From NCBI RefSeq assembly GCF_033115175.1, contig NC_084836.1, positions 65,453,297 to 65,517,296 of the forward strand: a stretch of 64,000 bases of DNA, read 5' to 3'. This document shows positions 1 to 11,548 of this stretch, piece by piece (within the stretch, counting starts at the first letter, position 1; the number at the start of each line of letters is the position of its first letter). The DNA is from Lepus europaeus. Its lineage: Eukaryota; Chordata; Mammalia; Lagomorpha; Leporidae. Both the position numbers and the translations under genes were made by a program. The notes beneath the pieces were generated by a model. That model saw nothing but the letters and a program-made list of their open reading frames with translations, was not told the DNA's origin and did no database searches.

Positions 1-92
1 ACTTTTATTAATAAACAGGTTCATGACTTAAAATTTCCAATTGCGGGGCCGGCGCTGTGGCTCAGTGGGTTAACGCCCTGGCCTGAAGCCCT

Positions 93-289
93 GGCCTGAT
101 GGTCTCTTAAGACCATCTCCTTACAATTTCCAGAGAGAAAATGCAAAACAAGAAACAGGCTGGTTTCAGACACAGCAGAGCGCTGGAGTTGGAAGCGCGG
201 CGGCACCGCTGCGACTCTGGGGACCGCAGTGTTCCTGAGGAGTGAGCGGGGTTCCTCCCTTCCTCCCTCAGGGGCGTTCTCGGTGTGCC
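93..289 (-). pseudogene. MICOS10: Probable 3' UTR part of the MICOS10 retrocopy
   Basis: Sequence directly downstream of the stop codon is GC-rich and unlike a SINE, which fits retained mRNA 3' UTR. No A-tail is visible where it meets the SINE head near 93-105. An 8-bp inverted repeat, GATGGTCT/AGACCATC, lies at about 99-118 by the junction. Confidence 0.5.
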
Positions 290-526
290 TCATTGCTCCT
301 GCTCTTTGACATATTTCCCATGCAGAAGGTAGGGCGGCTGGAAGTCGTGCTGACAGTTGGAATAGGCCATGCTCAGGCCCATGCCAGAACCGAAGGCTAA
401 AGGCCACGATTTTCTTTTAAAGAAGGTAAGTGAGAAAACGACTCCTAATCCAAAACCAGTACCTATCTTCATTACCGTATCCGCCATGCACCGGTCCCAC
501 TTCCTGCCGATGTCTGACTCGGACAT
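290..526 (-). pseudogene. MICOS10: Intact-frame retrocopy of MICOS10 (MIC10, MICOS complex subunit)
   Basis: The ATG at 526 opens an uninterrupted 78-codon frame that ends at 290 and is full length for MIC10. MIC10 is the small inner-membrane protein that bends cristae junctions in the MICOS complex. Visible hallmarks are the N-terminal MSES, GRKWDRC (residues 7-13), the first hairpin helix with GxGxGxG (G22, G24, G26, G28), the positive loop KRK (37-39), the second helix with G46, G48, G50, and the C-terminal [10 protein letters not shown]. Against the human protein as I remember it about ten residues differ, most of them conservative; one change removes the fourth glycine of the second motif (S52). 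The upstream codons (MEPRVGN) are read-through of the 5' UTR. The parent gene has several exons, so an uninterrupted frame beside SINE sequence means an intronless retrocopy. Expression is unknown; it could be a silent pseudogene or a young retrogene. Confidence 0.85.
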
Positions 527-595
527 GTTCCCCACCCGCGGCTCCATCTTCCCTTAAGGCCGGCCCCCAGACTCTCTGACTCGGGCAAGTCTCGC
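527..595 (-). pseudogene. MICOS10: Probable 5' UTR of the MICOS10 retrocopy
   Basis: GC-rich sequence before the ATG, including an in-frame upstream ATG at 547, ends abruptly at a T run (596-618). This is consistent with a nearly full-length cDNA 5' end. Confidence 0.45.
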
Positions 596-736
596 CTTTT
601 TTTTTTTTTTTTTTTTTTAAAGAATACGGAATTTATTAGATAGTCAATCTAAAAACTGAACCCATCTAAAAGATACCCAGTCTGCTCCCTTTATCCATCC
701 AGGTGCCTGCAGGCCTTCCCATCCCAACCCCAATAA
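596..736 (-). pseudogene. 3' end of a retrotransposed mRNA, source unknown
   Basis: On the minus strand a short unique sequence ends in CTAATAAATTCC, then about 15 bases later a run of about 23 A (T at 596-618). This has the form of a poly(A) signal and tail of a processed transcript. It lies between the MICOS10 5' end and the rest of the split C-SINE. It may be a second retrocopy or part of a rearranged MICOS10 copy; I cannot tell which. Confidence 0.5.
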
Positions 737-1027
737 ATTATGGGTGCTGGTTCGAGTTCTGGCTGCTCCACTTCCGATCCAGCTCTCTGCTATGGCCTGG
801 GAAAGCAGTAGAAGATGGCCCAAGTCCTTGGGCCCCTGCACCTGTGTGGGAGACCTGGAAGAAGCTCTTGGCTCCTGGCTTCAGATCGGTGCAGCTCCGG
901 CCGTTGTGGCCAATTGGGGAGTGAACTAATGGATGAAAGACCTCTCTCTCTCTCTCTACCTTTCCTCTCTCTGTGTAACTCTGACTTTCATATAACTAAG
1001 TAAATCTTTAAAAATTTTTTTCCAATT

Positions 1028-3473
1028 GGGCTTTTCAAATATAATCAATCATATAAATAATAAATCAGATTATTCCCATTAAGATTAAATACATTATTTC
1101 AGAAAATTGTTGCATGACAGCCTTTATCAAACTCTTGGGAAAACAATCTGATAACTTTATTGTTTTTCAATAATGTGTTAAGGAAATATACTAGAAGGAA
1201 AATAATGGCAATAAAAATAATATAAACTTAGCATAAAATGTGATGGACTTTTCTTTCTTTTCTTCCGCCTCTTCATTCTCTTTCTTTTTCCAGTTGTAGA
1301 TAAGACATATATCCATATCTTACCTGGTACCTGAGAATCCTCTTTGCAGGTTCTATTAGCAAACTGATTTTTCAGATTGAGACGTTTATGTACAGAAGGA
1401 AATGCAGCCTTGCCCATGGTTATACTGGTAGTAGAATGTTGCATTCATGTTAGTCTTCCACTGCACAACTTACAGAACTTAACTGCGACTTGGAGCCTAT
1501 TTTATTTCATTACAGAATGAAATAATGATTGACTAATACATGTGTGACTATCATTAGTTTTGGATTTAGGATTCAGAGGCTTGTTATAGCTCAGTGGGTT
1601 GAGTTCTGCATTCATGCATCAAGTATTCTGAATTAATCAATTCTGATTACAGACACCAGTAGAGATGTGTACCGATGAGATGTGTATATTAGGTAACAAA
1701 AATCTTGGAATTGAGTTCTACTGAAGCAGATATTCAACACTCTTGTGGATCTTTACCTGGCTGCCTTGACAAAATCTCCCACTGTTAGTACTGAGAAGGA
1801 AGAGAACAGCTTGCTGATTCTTGAGTAACCACGAGGGTGGTTTGATTTAATGAGCAGAGCCAGAGTGTGAGGCATTAGGATGCGTGCAGATGATGGTGGA
1901 AAGGAGTAATACACGTTGTGACCAATGTGGCTTCACGAAGTCATGGTAACTGAGAATTAACTATGAAAACGACCAACTCCTTCCTGAGGCAAATTCTCAT
2001 TTCTGAACTCAGTTATATATATTTAGGAAGAGCTAGGCAGAAAAAAATGAATGCAAGAATTGAAAAAAAAAAGTCTCCATGATTTATTTCAAAGAGAGTA
2101 ATTACTAAGCGTTTCATGATCGAGAAAGAAAGATGAACAGTGTGGATCGAGAAGATACATACTCACGTTTTTGTTAGTGCTTGATGGATTCAAGTCATTG
2201 TTTCAACCTAAATAGCTTTTTTCTGATTGTCTATAAGAGAAAGGCAATGTTTTATACAGAAGCATTTTCTTCATTTTTACACCTTTTATCAAACTACTTC
2301 ACTTTTGTGAATCTACTCAGTCATTAAGACTTCAAGATTTTTGATCGAATTCTACCTTTTCTTAAATCAAGAAGTTTATATTCCAAAACCCAGTCTTTGA
2401 GGTTGAAAAATGAAATCAACATATATTAAAAATATCTTTTTGGAATTAACGTATCATATGTCTCATGATTCTGATATTGCTCAATGATATAACTAAATAG
2501 CTTTTCTTCAGAAGACAGGTACCATATATATGACTTTGAATATAATGTTAGAGAGGAGTTCATTTTTTGAGGGAATGTGGTAGAAAGCTCCCTGGAGACA
2601 GAAACACCAGTTCAGCTGCAACACAATTAGTTTTGACAACATTTTAATTGGATTCACTTGGGAGTCAAGTGGTGTTGGAGGAATATAGAGCCCTATCTAT
2701 AATAGTATACGTTGCATGAAGCAAAGGGAGACTGATGAAATAATGATCTCCTGCTTGATTATTCTTCCAATTATCATTCTGATGATTATTTTAAGTGAGG
2801 AGATTTATCTTGGTTCTCTAATAAATTTCAATGAGAAAACATGAATTATGAAATTATAATATAATTGGTCCCTAAAAGAAATCCCAACCTAGAGATTTTA
2901 TAACACAAAGTGAAAAAACAGTTTGCTAGTGCAATTGAAGATCATTGGGAAAGATCATGCATTTTTAGTTGAGTGATTTAGCAACGCATTATAGATTTCT
3001 TAACATAAATACATGCTAAATTTTGAAAAGCATTCTTCAATCTAATAAAAAACTTGGAACAACAAGGAGAGTAATGGAGAGCAATTTGGCTAAATTTTGA
3101 TGAGACAACATTGTGTTCTGTCTTTTTTTTTTTTCCCCCCAGGACAGTGGCAATTGTGAAAAACAGAAACCTGCATTCTTTTTGTGGCTTGCTGGTGCTA
3201 GGGGTCTCATATAAATTTGGTTATTAAAATACTGCACTGTGCATTCTCATCAGGCTCGGGGTTCCTTCAGGAATTGGTGCAGAGGCTGGAGTGGCATTCT
3301 AACTAGCAGTGGTGGCTGTCAAAATATGTAAAGATATACAACTGCCCGTAGCAGACAGGATCATGACAGTAAATGGGGCAAGTAGAGACATACCCAAATC
3401 TTGAGCAATGGGAGACTGAGGAAGAAGTTCCTTGGGGGCACAAAGAAATTAGGAGATCTATGGAAACGTGAGT
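1028..3473. other. AT-rich spacer
   Basis: No gene or clear repeat recognised. A short stretch near 1585-1605 resembles a SINE head, and a T/C tract lies at 3121-3140. The antisense frame at 1178-1444 codes for a lysine- and arginine-rich string without homology that I recognise. Confidence 0.5.
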
Positions 3474-3488
3474 GAAATACACTGGCCC

Positions 3489-3793
3489 TGGCCAGCGCCA
3501 CTGCTCAATAGGCTAATTCTCCGCCTAGCGGCGCCAGCACACCGGGTTCTGTTCCCGTTGCTCCTCTTCCAGGCCAGCTCTCTGCTGTGGCCCGGGAAGG
3601 CAGTGGAGGATGGCCCAAGTGTTTGGGCCCTGCACCTGCATGGGAGACCAGGAGAAGCACTTGGCTCCTGCCTTTGGAACAGCGCAGTGCGCCGGACGCA
3701 TCGCGCCAGCCGCGGCGGCCATTGGAGGGTGAACCAACGGCAAAAGGAAGACCTTTCTCTCTGTCTCTCTCTCTCACTGTCCACTCTGCCTGT

Positions 3794-3831
<38 letters not shown>
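3489..3831 (+). mobile_element. Young-type C-SINE
   Basis: Full length with an A tail of over 30 bases. Perfect 15-bp target duplication GAAATACACTGGCCC at 3474-3488 and 3832-3846. Confidence 0.92.
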
Positions 3832-3833
<2 letters not shown>

Positions 3834-3846
3834 AATACACTGGCCC

Positions 3847-4360
3847 AGTGTCCAAACTTGGTTGTAAAGAACCTCAGCACACCCAAGGCTCTCACCTGTG
3901 GCAGATCTGTGAGCTCCATGCAAGCAAGCAATAAAGGTGAAGGTAGAACTGCAGGCGGTTTGACATTGAATGAGTGTCATTCCCCCCCCCACTCAGACAC
4001 AGTTTGGAAAGACCAGCACCCTATTTTCTTGGTCTTTTTTCGTTTCAGAAATTCAAGAAATTTTTCTGTCAGTTCACTGAGTGATTATTGAGATAACTGA
4101 ACAGATGCTTCAGGAAATATAGTCAGCAAAATTTGGCTTATTAAAGTTACTTAATAGATTGATGACTACAGCTCTCAACAAGCAACAAGAGAAAAACTTA
4201 GTAAGAAGGAAAAATTCGACTTCTAAAGTAACTACTTTATAACATTCAAAATGTCCAGATTCAAAATAGAACCAACAAAAGCTGTGAAGAACTAGGAAAA
4301 TATGACTCATTCACCAGGTTCAGAGTGTGGGGAAGAAAGAAAGAGATTGGAACCAACCTT
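3847..4360. other. Spacer
   Basis: No gene or recognised element; it holds a C run near 3983-3991. Confidence 0.4.
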
Positions 4361-4373
4361 GAGAAAGCAGAGA

Positions 4374-4710
4374 TTTTTTTTTTTTTTTTTTTTTTTGGGA
4401 CAGGCAGAGTTAGACAGTGAGAGAGACAGAGAGAAAGGTCTTCCTTTCCATTGGTTCACCCCCCAAATGGCTGCCATGGCTGGTGCGCTGCGCTGATCTG
4501 AAGCCAGGAGCCAAGTGCTTTCTCCTGTTCTCCCATGCGGGTGCAGAGCCCAAGCACTTGGGCCATCCTCCACTGCACTCCCAGGCCACAGCAGAGAGCT
4601 GGACTGGAAGAGGAGCGACTGGGACAGAACCAGTGCCCCGACTGGGACTAGAATCCGGGGTGCCGGCGCTGCAGGTGGAGGATTAGCCTAGTGAGCCATG
4701 GCGCTGGCCA
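4374..4710 (-). mobile_element. Young-type C-SINE
   Basis: T run at the low-coordinate end and head at 4710. Target duplication GAGAAAGCAGAGA at 4361-4373 and 4711-4723. Confidence 0.9.
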
Positions 4711-4928
4711 GAGAAAGCAGAGACCTTGAATAAACTAGTCTGAAACTTTCTACCTGTGTTAATTATGTCCAAGAGCACAAGAAAACCATGGACAAAAGAC
4801 TTAAGGAATCAGAAAAATGATGAAAAATCAATGAAACTATAAAAATTACAAGAAAGGACTAAAGATAAATTCTGAAACTAAAAGGTATAGTAGCTGACTT
4901 GAAATATTCACAGAGGGCATCAATGGTG

Positions 4929-5271
4929 TTTTTTTTTTTTTTTTTTTTTTTGGACAGGCAGAGTGGATAGTGAGAGAGAGAGACAGAGAGAAAGGTCTTC
5001 CCTTTTTTTGCCGTTGGTTCACCCTCCAATGGCCGCTGCGGCCGGCGCATCTCGCCAATCCGAAGCCAGGAGCCAGGTGCTTCTCCTGGTCTCCCATGTG
5101 GGTGCAGGGCCCAAGCACTTGGCCCATCCTCCACTGCCTTCCCGGGCCATAGCAGAGAGCTGGCCTGGAAGAGGGGCAACCGGGATAGAATCTGGCGCCC
5201 CAACCGGGACCAGAACCCGGTGTGCCGGCGCCGCAAGGTGGAGGATTAGCCTGTTAAGCCACGGCGCCGGC
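4929..5271 (-). mobile_element. Young-type C-SINE
   Basis: Full-length body and T run at 4929-4950. Flanks are only approximately repeated (GGCATCAA and GGAATCAA). Confidence 0.88.
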
Positions 5272-5934
5272 AAAAAGGAATCAACAACCTCGGAGCTAGA
5301 CCAATTAAAATGATTTATTCAGAGGAGTCAACAAAGAAAATAGTTTTTCACTCTTGATTATTCTCTTTTGCATTTCTGTGCACATATTATACTCCTAAAA
5401 AAAAGTCTTGGCATTGTTTCATTTTTTGTTACAATAAGAAATTCATAGACAAAATCATATGATATTAATTAGAATCTGGTTTTTAAAAAAGTACTCATTC
5501 CATGAAAGCCTAATGGTAAGAAGTAGCTGAAGGTTAAGGATGTTTACTTCATGAGACAACTCCCCAAACAGAGCCATTTTGTTAGCAAGTAGACTATCTA
5601 GAACTATTTATAGTGATCTAGATTACCATACCAGGCTGAAAATCAAGATACTACAATCAAATTCATTTACATATATCTAATCAGACTTACAGTTACTGAG
5701 CCAAGGTAGTTAATTTTATGAATGAGACATGGTTTTTGAGGGACTCATTAACTACAGGAACTGAGTCTCGTGTGCTGCAGTTCCCAGATGCCTCCAGCTG
5801 CCATTGTTTTGGATACACGTCTGTCTGCACTGAAGCCTATTGTGATAGAGACAATGGAACAGTGAAGGCAGTATATAGGCTTGATAATAAAGGGAAGCTA
5901 AGATACAAATTCTTTATTTATTCATTTATAGGAT
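5272..5934. other. AT-rich spacer
   Basis: Nothing recognised. The missing C-terminal half of the OR6C relic would be expected here but cannot be aligned by eye. Confidence 0.4.
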
Positions 5935-6300
5935 ACTCTCTGGAAAGCCATGCAGAAATCAAAAGACACAGTGGCCAGGAGTAAAATGTTGTCACCCCAA
6001 GTAAATGAATCAAGTGACACAGCCATTAGTACAGGCAATGCTTTTGTCTGCCATCTAGTGGTGACAAGGACCCTGGGAATGCAGACGGACAGGAATATGT
6101 ATTTCTAGGAATGAAAAGTCCCTAAGGAACACATACATATTCCAGAGGTGAAAATCTGAAAGGCTGAGGGTGAGAACGATCAGGTTCCAGGACTTAGCAC
6201 AAAGGTAACAAGAACTATGAAAAATGTGACCTGCTGCTGTGGGTCATTGGCCAACCCAGGAATGAAGTCTCTGACTGCCACGGGATTTCCTGTCTTCTTT
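5935..6300 (-). pseudogene. Relic of an OR6C olfactory receptor, N-terminal half only
   Basis: The minus strand aligns by eye along its length to codons 1 to about 126 of the OR6C75-like gene at 24367-25305. Shared blocks include those for the N-terminus (about 6260-6297), the TM1 word GATCAGGTTCC (plus-strand reading, 6179-6189), the TM2-TM3 block GGTGACAAGG...CTGGGAATGCAGAC (6060-6089), the segment for the GVTEF region, and the DRY region near 5950-5975. Many substitutions and several small gaps break the frame, and nothing after TM3 is recognisable. The orientation matches all the intact receptors here. Human has several OR6C pseudogenes in this cluster, so this is probably a decayed member. 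Confidence 0.82.
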
Positions 6301-7179
6301 CTTTAACATGTTATCCTTTGTTTTGCCTGTAAAATATGTGACAAAGTAAGAAACCTATGATAACAATGATCATACACACGTAAAACACACAAACATGCAT
6401 TATACGAAAATCATCATTGTCTTTTATTTCTAAGAAAATTACGTTGTAGTATACAGACACAAAATACTCATTTTAATTACCTCACCTATTAATTCATTAT
6501 TTGCATATTTCCATCATTATATTCTTATCTGTTTTAATGTTAATATCCCCTTATAGAAAACATTCCTTGAAAAGAAGGAAAAAAAAGATTAAATTCTCTT
6601 AGATCAAAAACTTTTTTAAAATTCTGAGTGCACACCCACCAACATATTTCTAAACTCTTTGATATTTTATTTTGTTTTCCCTTCATATTTTAAATTTTCA
6701 ATGAGCATGGATTTCATCTCCCCAATGAAATTTTTAAAATAAATGAAGTCAGTTTAGTCCTTCACCTGGTAAAGTAATCAGCTTATCCCAATAATGGTAT
6801 ACAGAAACAGTTATTGTCAAGGGAGGATTCCAACTCTAACTTGTAGTTCAAATGTTTGTTGTGGAAGTGTTCTAGTACAGTTAAAAATCTGTTATATTTG
6901 TCCTATAAGATTGTAAATATAGTCTTCTTGAATATATTTTTAATTTAACAATCTGTGTGTCATAATTTTATCTCCCATTTTGTAAAGTAATACTTTTTTT
7001 TTTTAATACTTAATGTGCTATACTGCATTTTGGTAAACTTGAGTATTCTTACAAATCTTATTCCCAGAATGATTTAGCATGTCTTTATAAAACTGATTAT
7101 TCTTTTCTTGAAGAGTGATGAATAACAGTAGTTCAAAATTCTACCTGTGCTTTAGATGTGAAGATTCTTTAAATTTTCT
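6301..7179. other. AT-rich spacer
   Basis: No gene or recognised repeat. Confidence 0.4.
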
Positions 7180-7515
7180 TGTTTTTTTTTTTTTTTTTTT
7201 TTGGTTTATTTTTGTTTTTAATAGACATCATGGGAGGTTGTGGTGGAGAGAGATAAGGAGATTGGGAGAGAAAGTACCTGTCTGCTGGTTCATTCCCCAA
7301 ATGCCCTAAGACCTGTGCTAGACTGGGCTGAAGCTGGAAACTTAATCAAGGTCTCCCGTGTAGGTGGCAGGAACCCAACCACTTCCACTGCTTCCCAGGG
7401 TCTGCATTAGCAGGAAATTGGAATCAGGAGCTGGAGTTGGAAATTGAACCCAGGTACTCCTTTGTGGGATATGGGCACCTTCACCAGAGTCTTAACCACG
7501 AGCCCAAGTGCCTGT
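7180..7515 (-). mobile_element. Old C-SINE
   Basis: Diverged copy. The T run at 7180-7202, 'tctgctggttcattccccaaatg' core and 'aggtctccc' block are still readable, and the head runs out near 7515. Confidence 0.75.
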
Positions 7516-8327
7516 TCAAGGGAGGACTTCTTTTCCCTTCAGTATTTTGTCTCTGATCTCAACATTAGTATTATATCAGATTAGTTTACTTCTTTGTTCT
7601 GATTTAGTTATTTGACATAAAAGTCTAAATGTGCTTCCACTACATAAATTTAGGGAGAAAAAGAGGAAAGAATTCTTAGAATAGTTATCTTTGAAACACA
7701 TGAATTTATTCTCTTTATATTAATAGCAATTTCAATATACTTAAATGTATGAACAAATGATCTATGATCAAAAAGTCTCATTTATTCTTATATTCATCAG
7801 AGTCTCTAGGACTTTAAACTTGGGATAGCATTTTCATTGCATCAATCAACTTATTGTGTGAATACATTTACTCCAAAGTTTTACCTAGGAGATTATCTGT
7901 ATTTCCTATTATCTGATCTCTTTGTGGACAAAGATATGTAGTTTTTTTTTTTTTTTGTCTTTTACCTTTACATGATGGGAAATGACTTTCACTATGTTTA
8001 AAATTCACATAGTATGAAACTAAATATATAAAGTATGATTTCTCAGTGTTAAAATATATTAAGCTGTTTGAATTTTTTGAAATGATATGTTTTTGTAATA
8101 TTGCTTCTATTATAAATGATTGTGTGGAATATCTATGCAAGAATACAAAATGCCATGCACTCTTACCAATAACAAAATACTCATGCTATAATAAAATAAA
8201 TTATTGCTTTAAATGTAGAACCCATAGATATATACTGGTTTTTAGATCTTTCATCTCATTTTTATATTTCATCATGTTTGTATGGTTTAAATGTATTAAT
8301 ACTTAATATTAATAATTAAGATTATTT
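7516..8327. other. AT-rich spacer
   Basis: Nothing recognised apart from a T run at 7939-7954. Confidence 0.4.
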
Positions 8328-8545
8328 TTAAAAAATTTTTAAGTTGAACAAATTTCATGTATTTCACCTATGCAGATTTAGGAGCATAGTGATACCTCCC
8401 ACTCTACGCTCCCTCCTGCCCACACTCCCACCCTTCCTCCTTCTTCCTCTCTTATTCCCTCTCTTAATTTTTACAAAAATCTACTTTCAGTTTACTTTAT
8501 ACTCATGAGATTAACCCTACACTTAGTAAAAAGTTCAATGTACTT
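8328..8545 (-). mobile_element. L1 3' end fragment, older subfamily
   Basis: Antisense L1-type 3' UTR: an AT-rich end, then a pyrimidine-rich block of CCCTCC/CCCACC words (8396-8465), as in the better preserved L1 ends elsewhere in the window. Confidence 0.6.
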
Positions 8546-8729
8546 CTAAAGTTAACATGACTGAATTAATCAAAATATCATTTCTAGTAATTTTTAAAGT
8601 ATGTTTTCAATGTAAAGATTCAAGGTTTTCCAAAAGTAACTGCACAATGTTCTGATTTCCTCCTTTTATTTCTAAGGCAGTATACAGTATATGGATGATA
8701 AGGAGAATCCCAAGAGCTTCACTTCTTTT

Positions 8730-9056
8730 ATTTTTTTTAAAGATTTATTTATTTATTTGAAAGTCAGAGTTACACACAGAGAGAGAGAGAAAGAGAGGTC
8801 TTCCATCCGCTGGTTCACTCCCCAATTGGCTGCAATGCCCAGAGCTGAGCTGATCTGAAGTCAGGAGCCAGGAGCTTCTTCTGGGTCTCCCATGCGGGTG
8901 CAGGGCCCAGGGACTTGGGCTATCTTCTACTGCTTTCCCAGGCCATAGCAGAGAGCTGGATTGGAAGTGGAGCAGCCAGGTCTCAAACTGGCGCCCATAT
9001 GGGATGCCGGAGCTTCAGGCCAGGGCATTAACTTGCTGCACCACAGCGCTGGCCCC
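8730..9056 (-). mobile_element. Standard C-SINE
   Basis: Tail complement AAAGATTTATTTATTTATTT at the low end and GCGCTGGCCCC head at 9056. Flanks (CAAGAGCTTCA, CTAAGAGCTCA) look like an eroded target duplication. Confidence 0.9.
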
Positions 9057-9500
9057 TAAGAGCTCAATTTCTATATGTCCAATCAAGTCTGTTTGAGAGC
9101 CATAGCTCTTTCAGTACTCCACCTATTTTCATTTAAGGAAATAGTATCCTAGCATTTGAAATGAAATAAATTGGAGTCATTTACATGGAGAATTATTTAA
9201 TAATGTCTTCCCTGGCTCCATGGGCAGGATTGTATGTTTTTGTGCACAGTGCTAGTGTTCCTCAAACTAACCATCATTCTGGTTCTCCATTTGTAAGAGG
9301 CTCATGGGAGATTTACTGAATGAACACAAATTAAGGATTCGCAAAGTGTGCAGTTTATTATGGAAGCTTAGGTATAGAAATGTGGTCAAGGTGGGGGTGG
9401 CAAAACTAGAGGATCTTCATTCAGGGCTAAAAGAAAGGAAGTGATATGCAGCTAGACAAAGGGGGCTCCTTGCCAAATATTGAGGTTCTGTTTTTCATAT
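9057..9500. other. Spacer
   Basis: No gene recognised. Sequence here and at 9880-10170 is less AT-rich than average and may be one old repeat interrupted by the C-SINE at 9515, but I cannot name it. Confidence 0.35.
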
Positions 9501-9514
9501 AAAGAGTCAGGAGC

Positions 9515-9867
9515 GGCTGGTGCCGCGGCTCAATAGGCTAATCCTCCGCCTTGCGGCGCCGGCACACTGGGTTCTAGTCCTGGTCGGGGCACCGATCCTG
9601 TCCCTGTTGCCCCTCTTCCAGGCCAGCTCTCTGCTGTGGCCAGGGAGTGCAGTGGAGGATGGCCCAAATGCTTGGGCCCTGCACCCGCATGGGAGACCAG
9701 GAGAAGCACCTGGCTCCTGCCATCGGATCAGCGCAGTGCGCCGGCCGCAGCGCGCCTACCGCGGCGGCCATTGGAGGGTGAACCAACAGCAAAAAGGAAG
9801 ACCTTTCTCTCTATCTCTCTCTCTCACTGTCCACTCTGCCTGTCAAAAAAAAAAAAAAAAAAAAAAA
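9515..9867 (+). mobile_element. Young-type C-SINE
   Basis: Full length, A tail of about 24. Target duplication AGAGTCAGGAGC at 9503-9514 and 9868-9879. Confidence 0.92.
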
Positions 9868-9879
9868 AGAGTCAGGAGC

Positions 9880-10364
9880 AGGGACATTTCAGCCCTATTT
9901 CAAGCACTATGTGCTCCACTCAGATTTGTAAGTGGGAGCATTCCAGTACATATGCAGGCATCCTACCGTGGACAAAAATGGCAGTCACATCTATGTTGGA
10001 ACTGCTTATGCCAAGTGGCATGCCTACAAGAAGGTATGGGAAGACTTGTATGTTGACAATGTCTTGTGACTTCACAAAGGGAAGAAACTTAGCCATGTAA
10101 TAGTAGATGACAACAGTCTCTGAACAATGACACACTGTGCTGTGAACAAGGAGGCTTGTCTCTAACCTTTAGGAAAATGTTACCATCTCATTGTGATGTT
10201 CTAGACCTGGTCTAAGGTTCCAATTCTGCTATATCAAATAGGACTTTAGAATGGTCTTCAAGGTTTTACACGTTCCCATTGTCTGAAAATGTAGAAAACT
10301 TTAACACAATAAAAAAAAAAACTTAACATAATAAAATACTCCTTATTCATTAGGTAATGATTTA
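9880..10364. other. Spacer
   Basis: No gene recognised; an A run lies near 10311-10321. Confidence 0.35.
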
Positions 10365-10593
10365 AAATTATTTTATTTTTTGTTTCAGATGTAGAAAGAT
10401 GAGAGAGAACTGTCATTTACCAGTTACTCCCCAAATACCCATGATAGCCAGGGTTTGGCTGGGCCAAAGCCTGGAGCCGAGAGCTCAATCTATGTCTCCC
10501 CATGTGAGTGACAGGGATTCAGGTACTTGAGTCATCACTGCTGCCTCCCAGGATCTGCAGTAACAAAATGTTGAAATTAAGAGTGGAGCTTGA

Positions 10594-11167
10594 ATCCTGG
10601 TGAACAAGACCCCAGCAGAAGGAACAGGCCATCAAGGAGAGAGGCGCCTTTCTCTGAAGGGAGGAAGGAACCTCCACTGTGACTAAACAAGTTCAGAGTC
10701 GGTGAACTCAAGGGGCTTCCATAGCCTAGACAGCTCATAGCAAGAGTCTCGGGTGAGTGCTGACGTCATAAATAAGAGTGCCAATTGTTAAATCAACAGC
10801 GGGAGTCACTGGGTACATGCTCCCCACGTAGGATCTCTGTCCTTAATGTGTTTTACTATGAAATGTAAAAACACTACTAGTCGAACAGTACCCTATACCT
10901 TGTGCGGTTGTGTGAGTGCAGCCTGTTGAAATCTTTGCTTAGTATATACTAAGTTGATCTTCAGTAAATGAAGGCAATTGAAAATGAAACTCGATAAAGG
11001 GCGGGATGGGAGAGGGAGAGGGAGAGGGAAGGGCCACAGGAGGGAGGGAGGTTGGGGGGGAGCCACAACAATACAAAAGTTGCACTTTGTAAATTCACAT
11101 TTACTAAATAAAAAAAAGTGGAAAAAAATAAATTGTACACATTATAAAAAAACTCAAAAAAAAAAAA
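10594..11167 (+). mobile_element. 5'-truncated rabbit-type L1 3' end
   Basis: L1 3' UTR with the words GTAGGATCTCTGTCC and CTGTTGAAATCTTTGC, the G-rich tract at 11006-11060 and an A-rich tail. Perfect 15-bp target duplication AAGAGTGGAGCTTGA at 10579-10593 and 11168-11182. Confidence 0.9.
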
Positions 11168-11216
11168 AAGAGTGGAGCTTGAGACTCAGTCCTAGGCACT
11201 GATATGAGATGTGAAT

Positions 11217-11242
11217 TTTTTTTTTTTTTTTACAGGCAGAGT

Positions 11243-11288
<46 letters not shown>

Positions 11289-11548
11289 TCTTCCTTTTTT
11301 CCGTTGGTTCACCCTACAAATGGCCGCTATGCCGATCCAAAGCCAGGAGCCAGGTGCTTCTTCCTGGTCTCCCATGTGGGTGCAGGGCCCAAGCACTTGG
11401 GCCATCCTCCACTGCACTCCTGGGCCACAGCAGAGAGCTGGACTGGAAGAGGAGCAACCGGGATAGAACCGGTGCCCCGACTGGGACTAAAACCTGGGGT
11501 GCCGGTGCTGCAGGTGAAGGATTAGCCTAGTGAGCCATGGCACCGGCC
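11217..11548 (-). mobile_element. Young-type C-SINE
   Basis: Target duplication TGAGATGTGAAT at 11205-11216 and 11549-11560. It carries an expanded (GA)n tract at 11250-11284. Confidence 0.92.

Larger units (their letters stand above)
45..1012 (+). mobile_element. Standard C-SINE split in two by a retrocopy insertion
   Basis: The head (about 45-92, GGGGCCGGCGCTGTGGCTC) and the body and tail (about 737-1012) of one plus-strand C-SINE are about 640 bp apart. Similar flanks (AAATTTCCAATTG at 31-43; the same word with a longer T run at about 1012-1027) look like the original target-site duplication, so the two halves were probably one insertion. The MICOS10 retrocopy and another 3'-end fragment lie between them. 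Confidence 0.65.

Noticed and set aside
3468-4091. Recurring open frames such as those reading LPLFQASSLLWPGKAVEDGP in many places on both strands
   Set aside because: They are translations of C-SINE copies. The same string recurs at each SINE and stops in its tail; not genes.
10978-11202. Gly/Arg-rich open frame
   Set aside because: It translates the G-rich tract of an L1 3' UTR.
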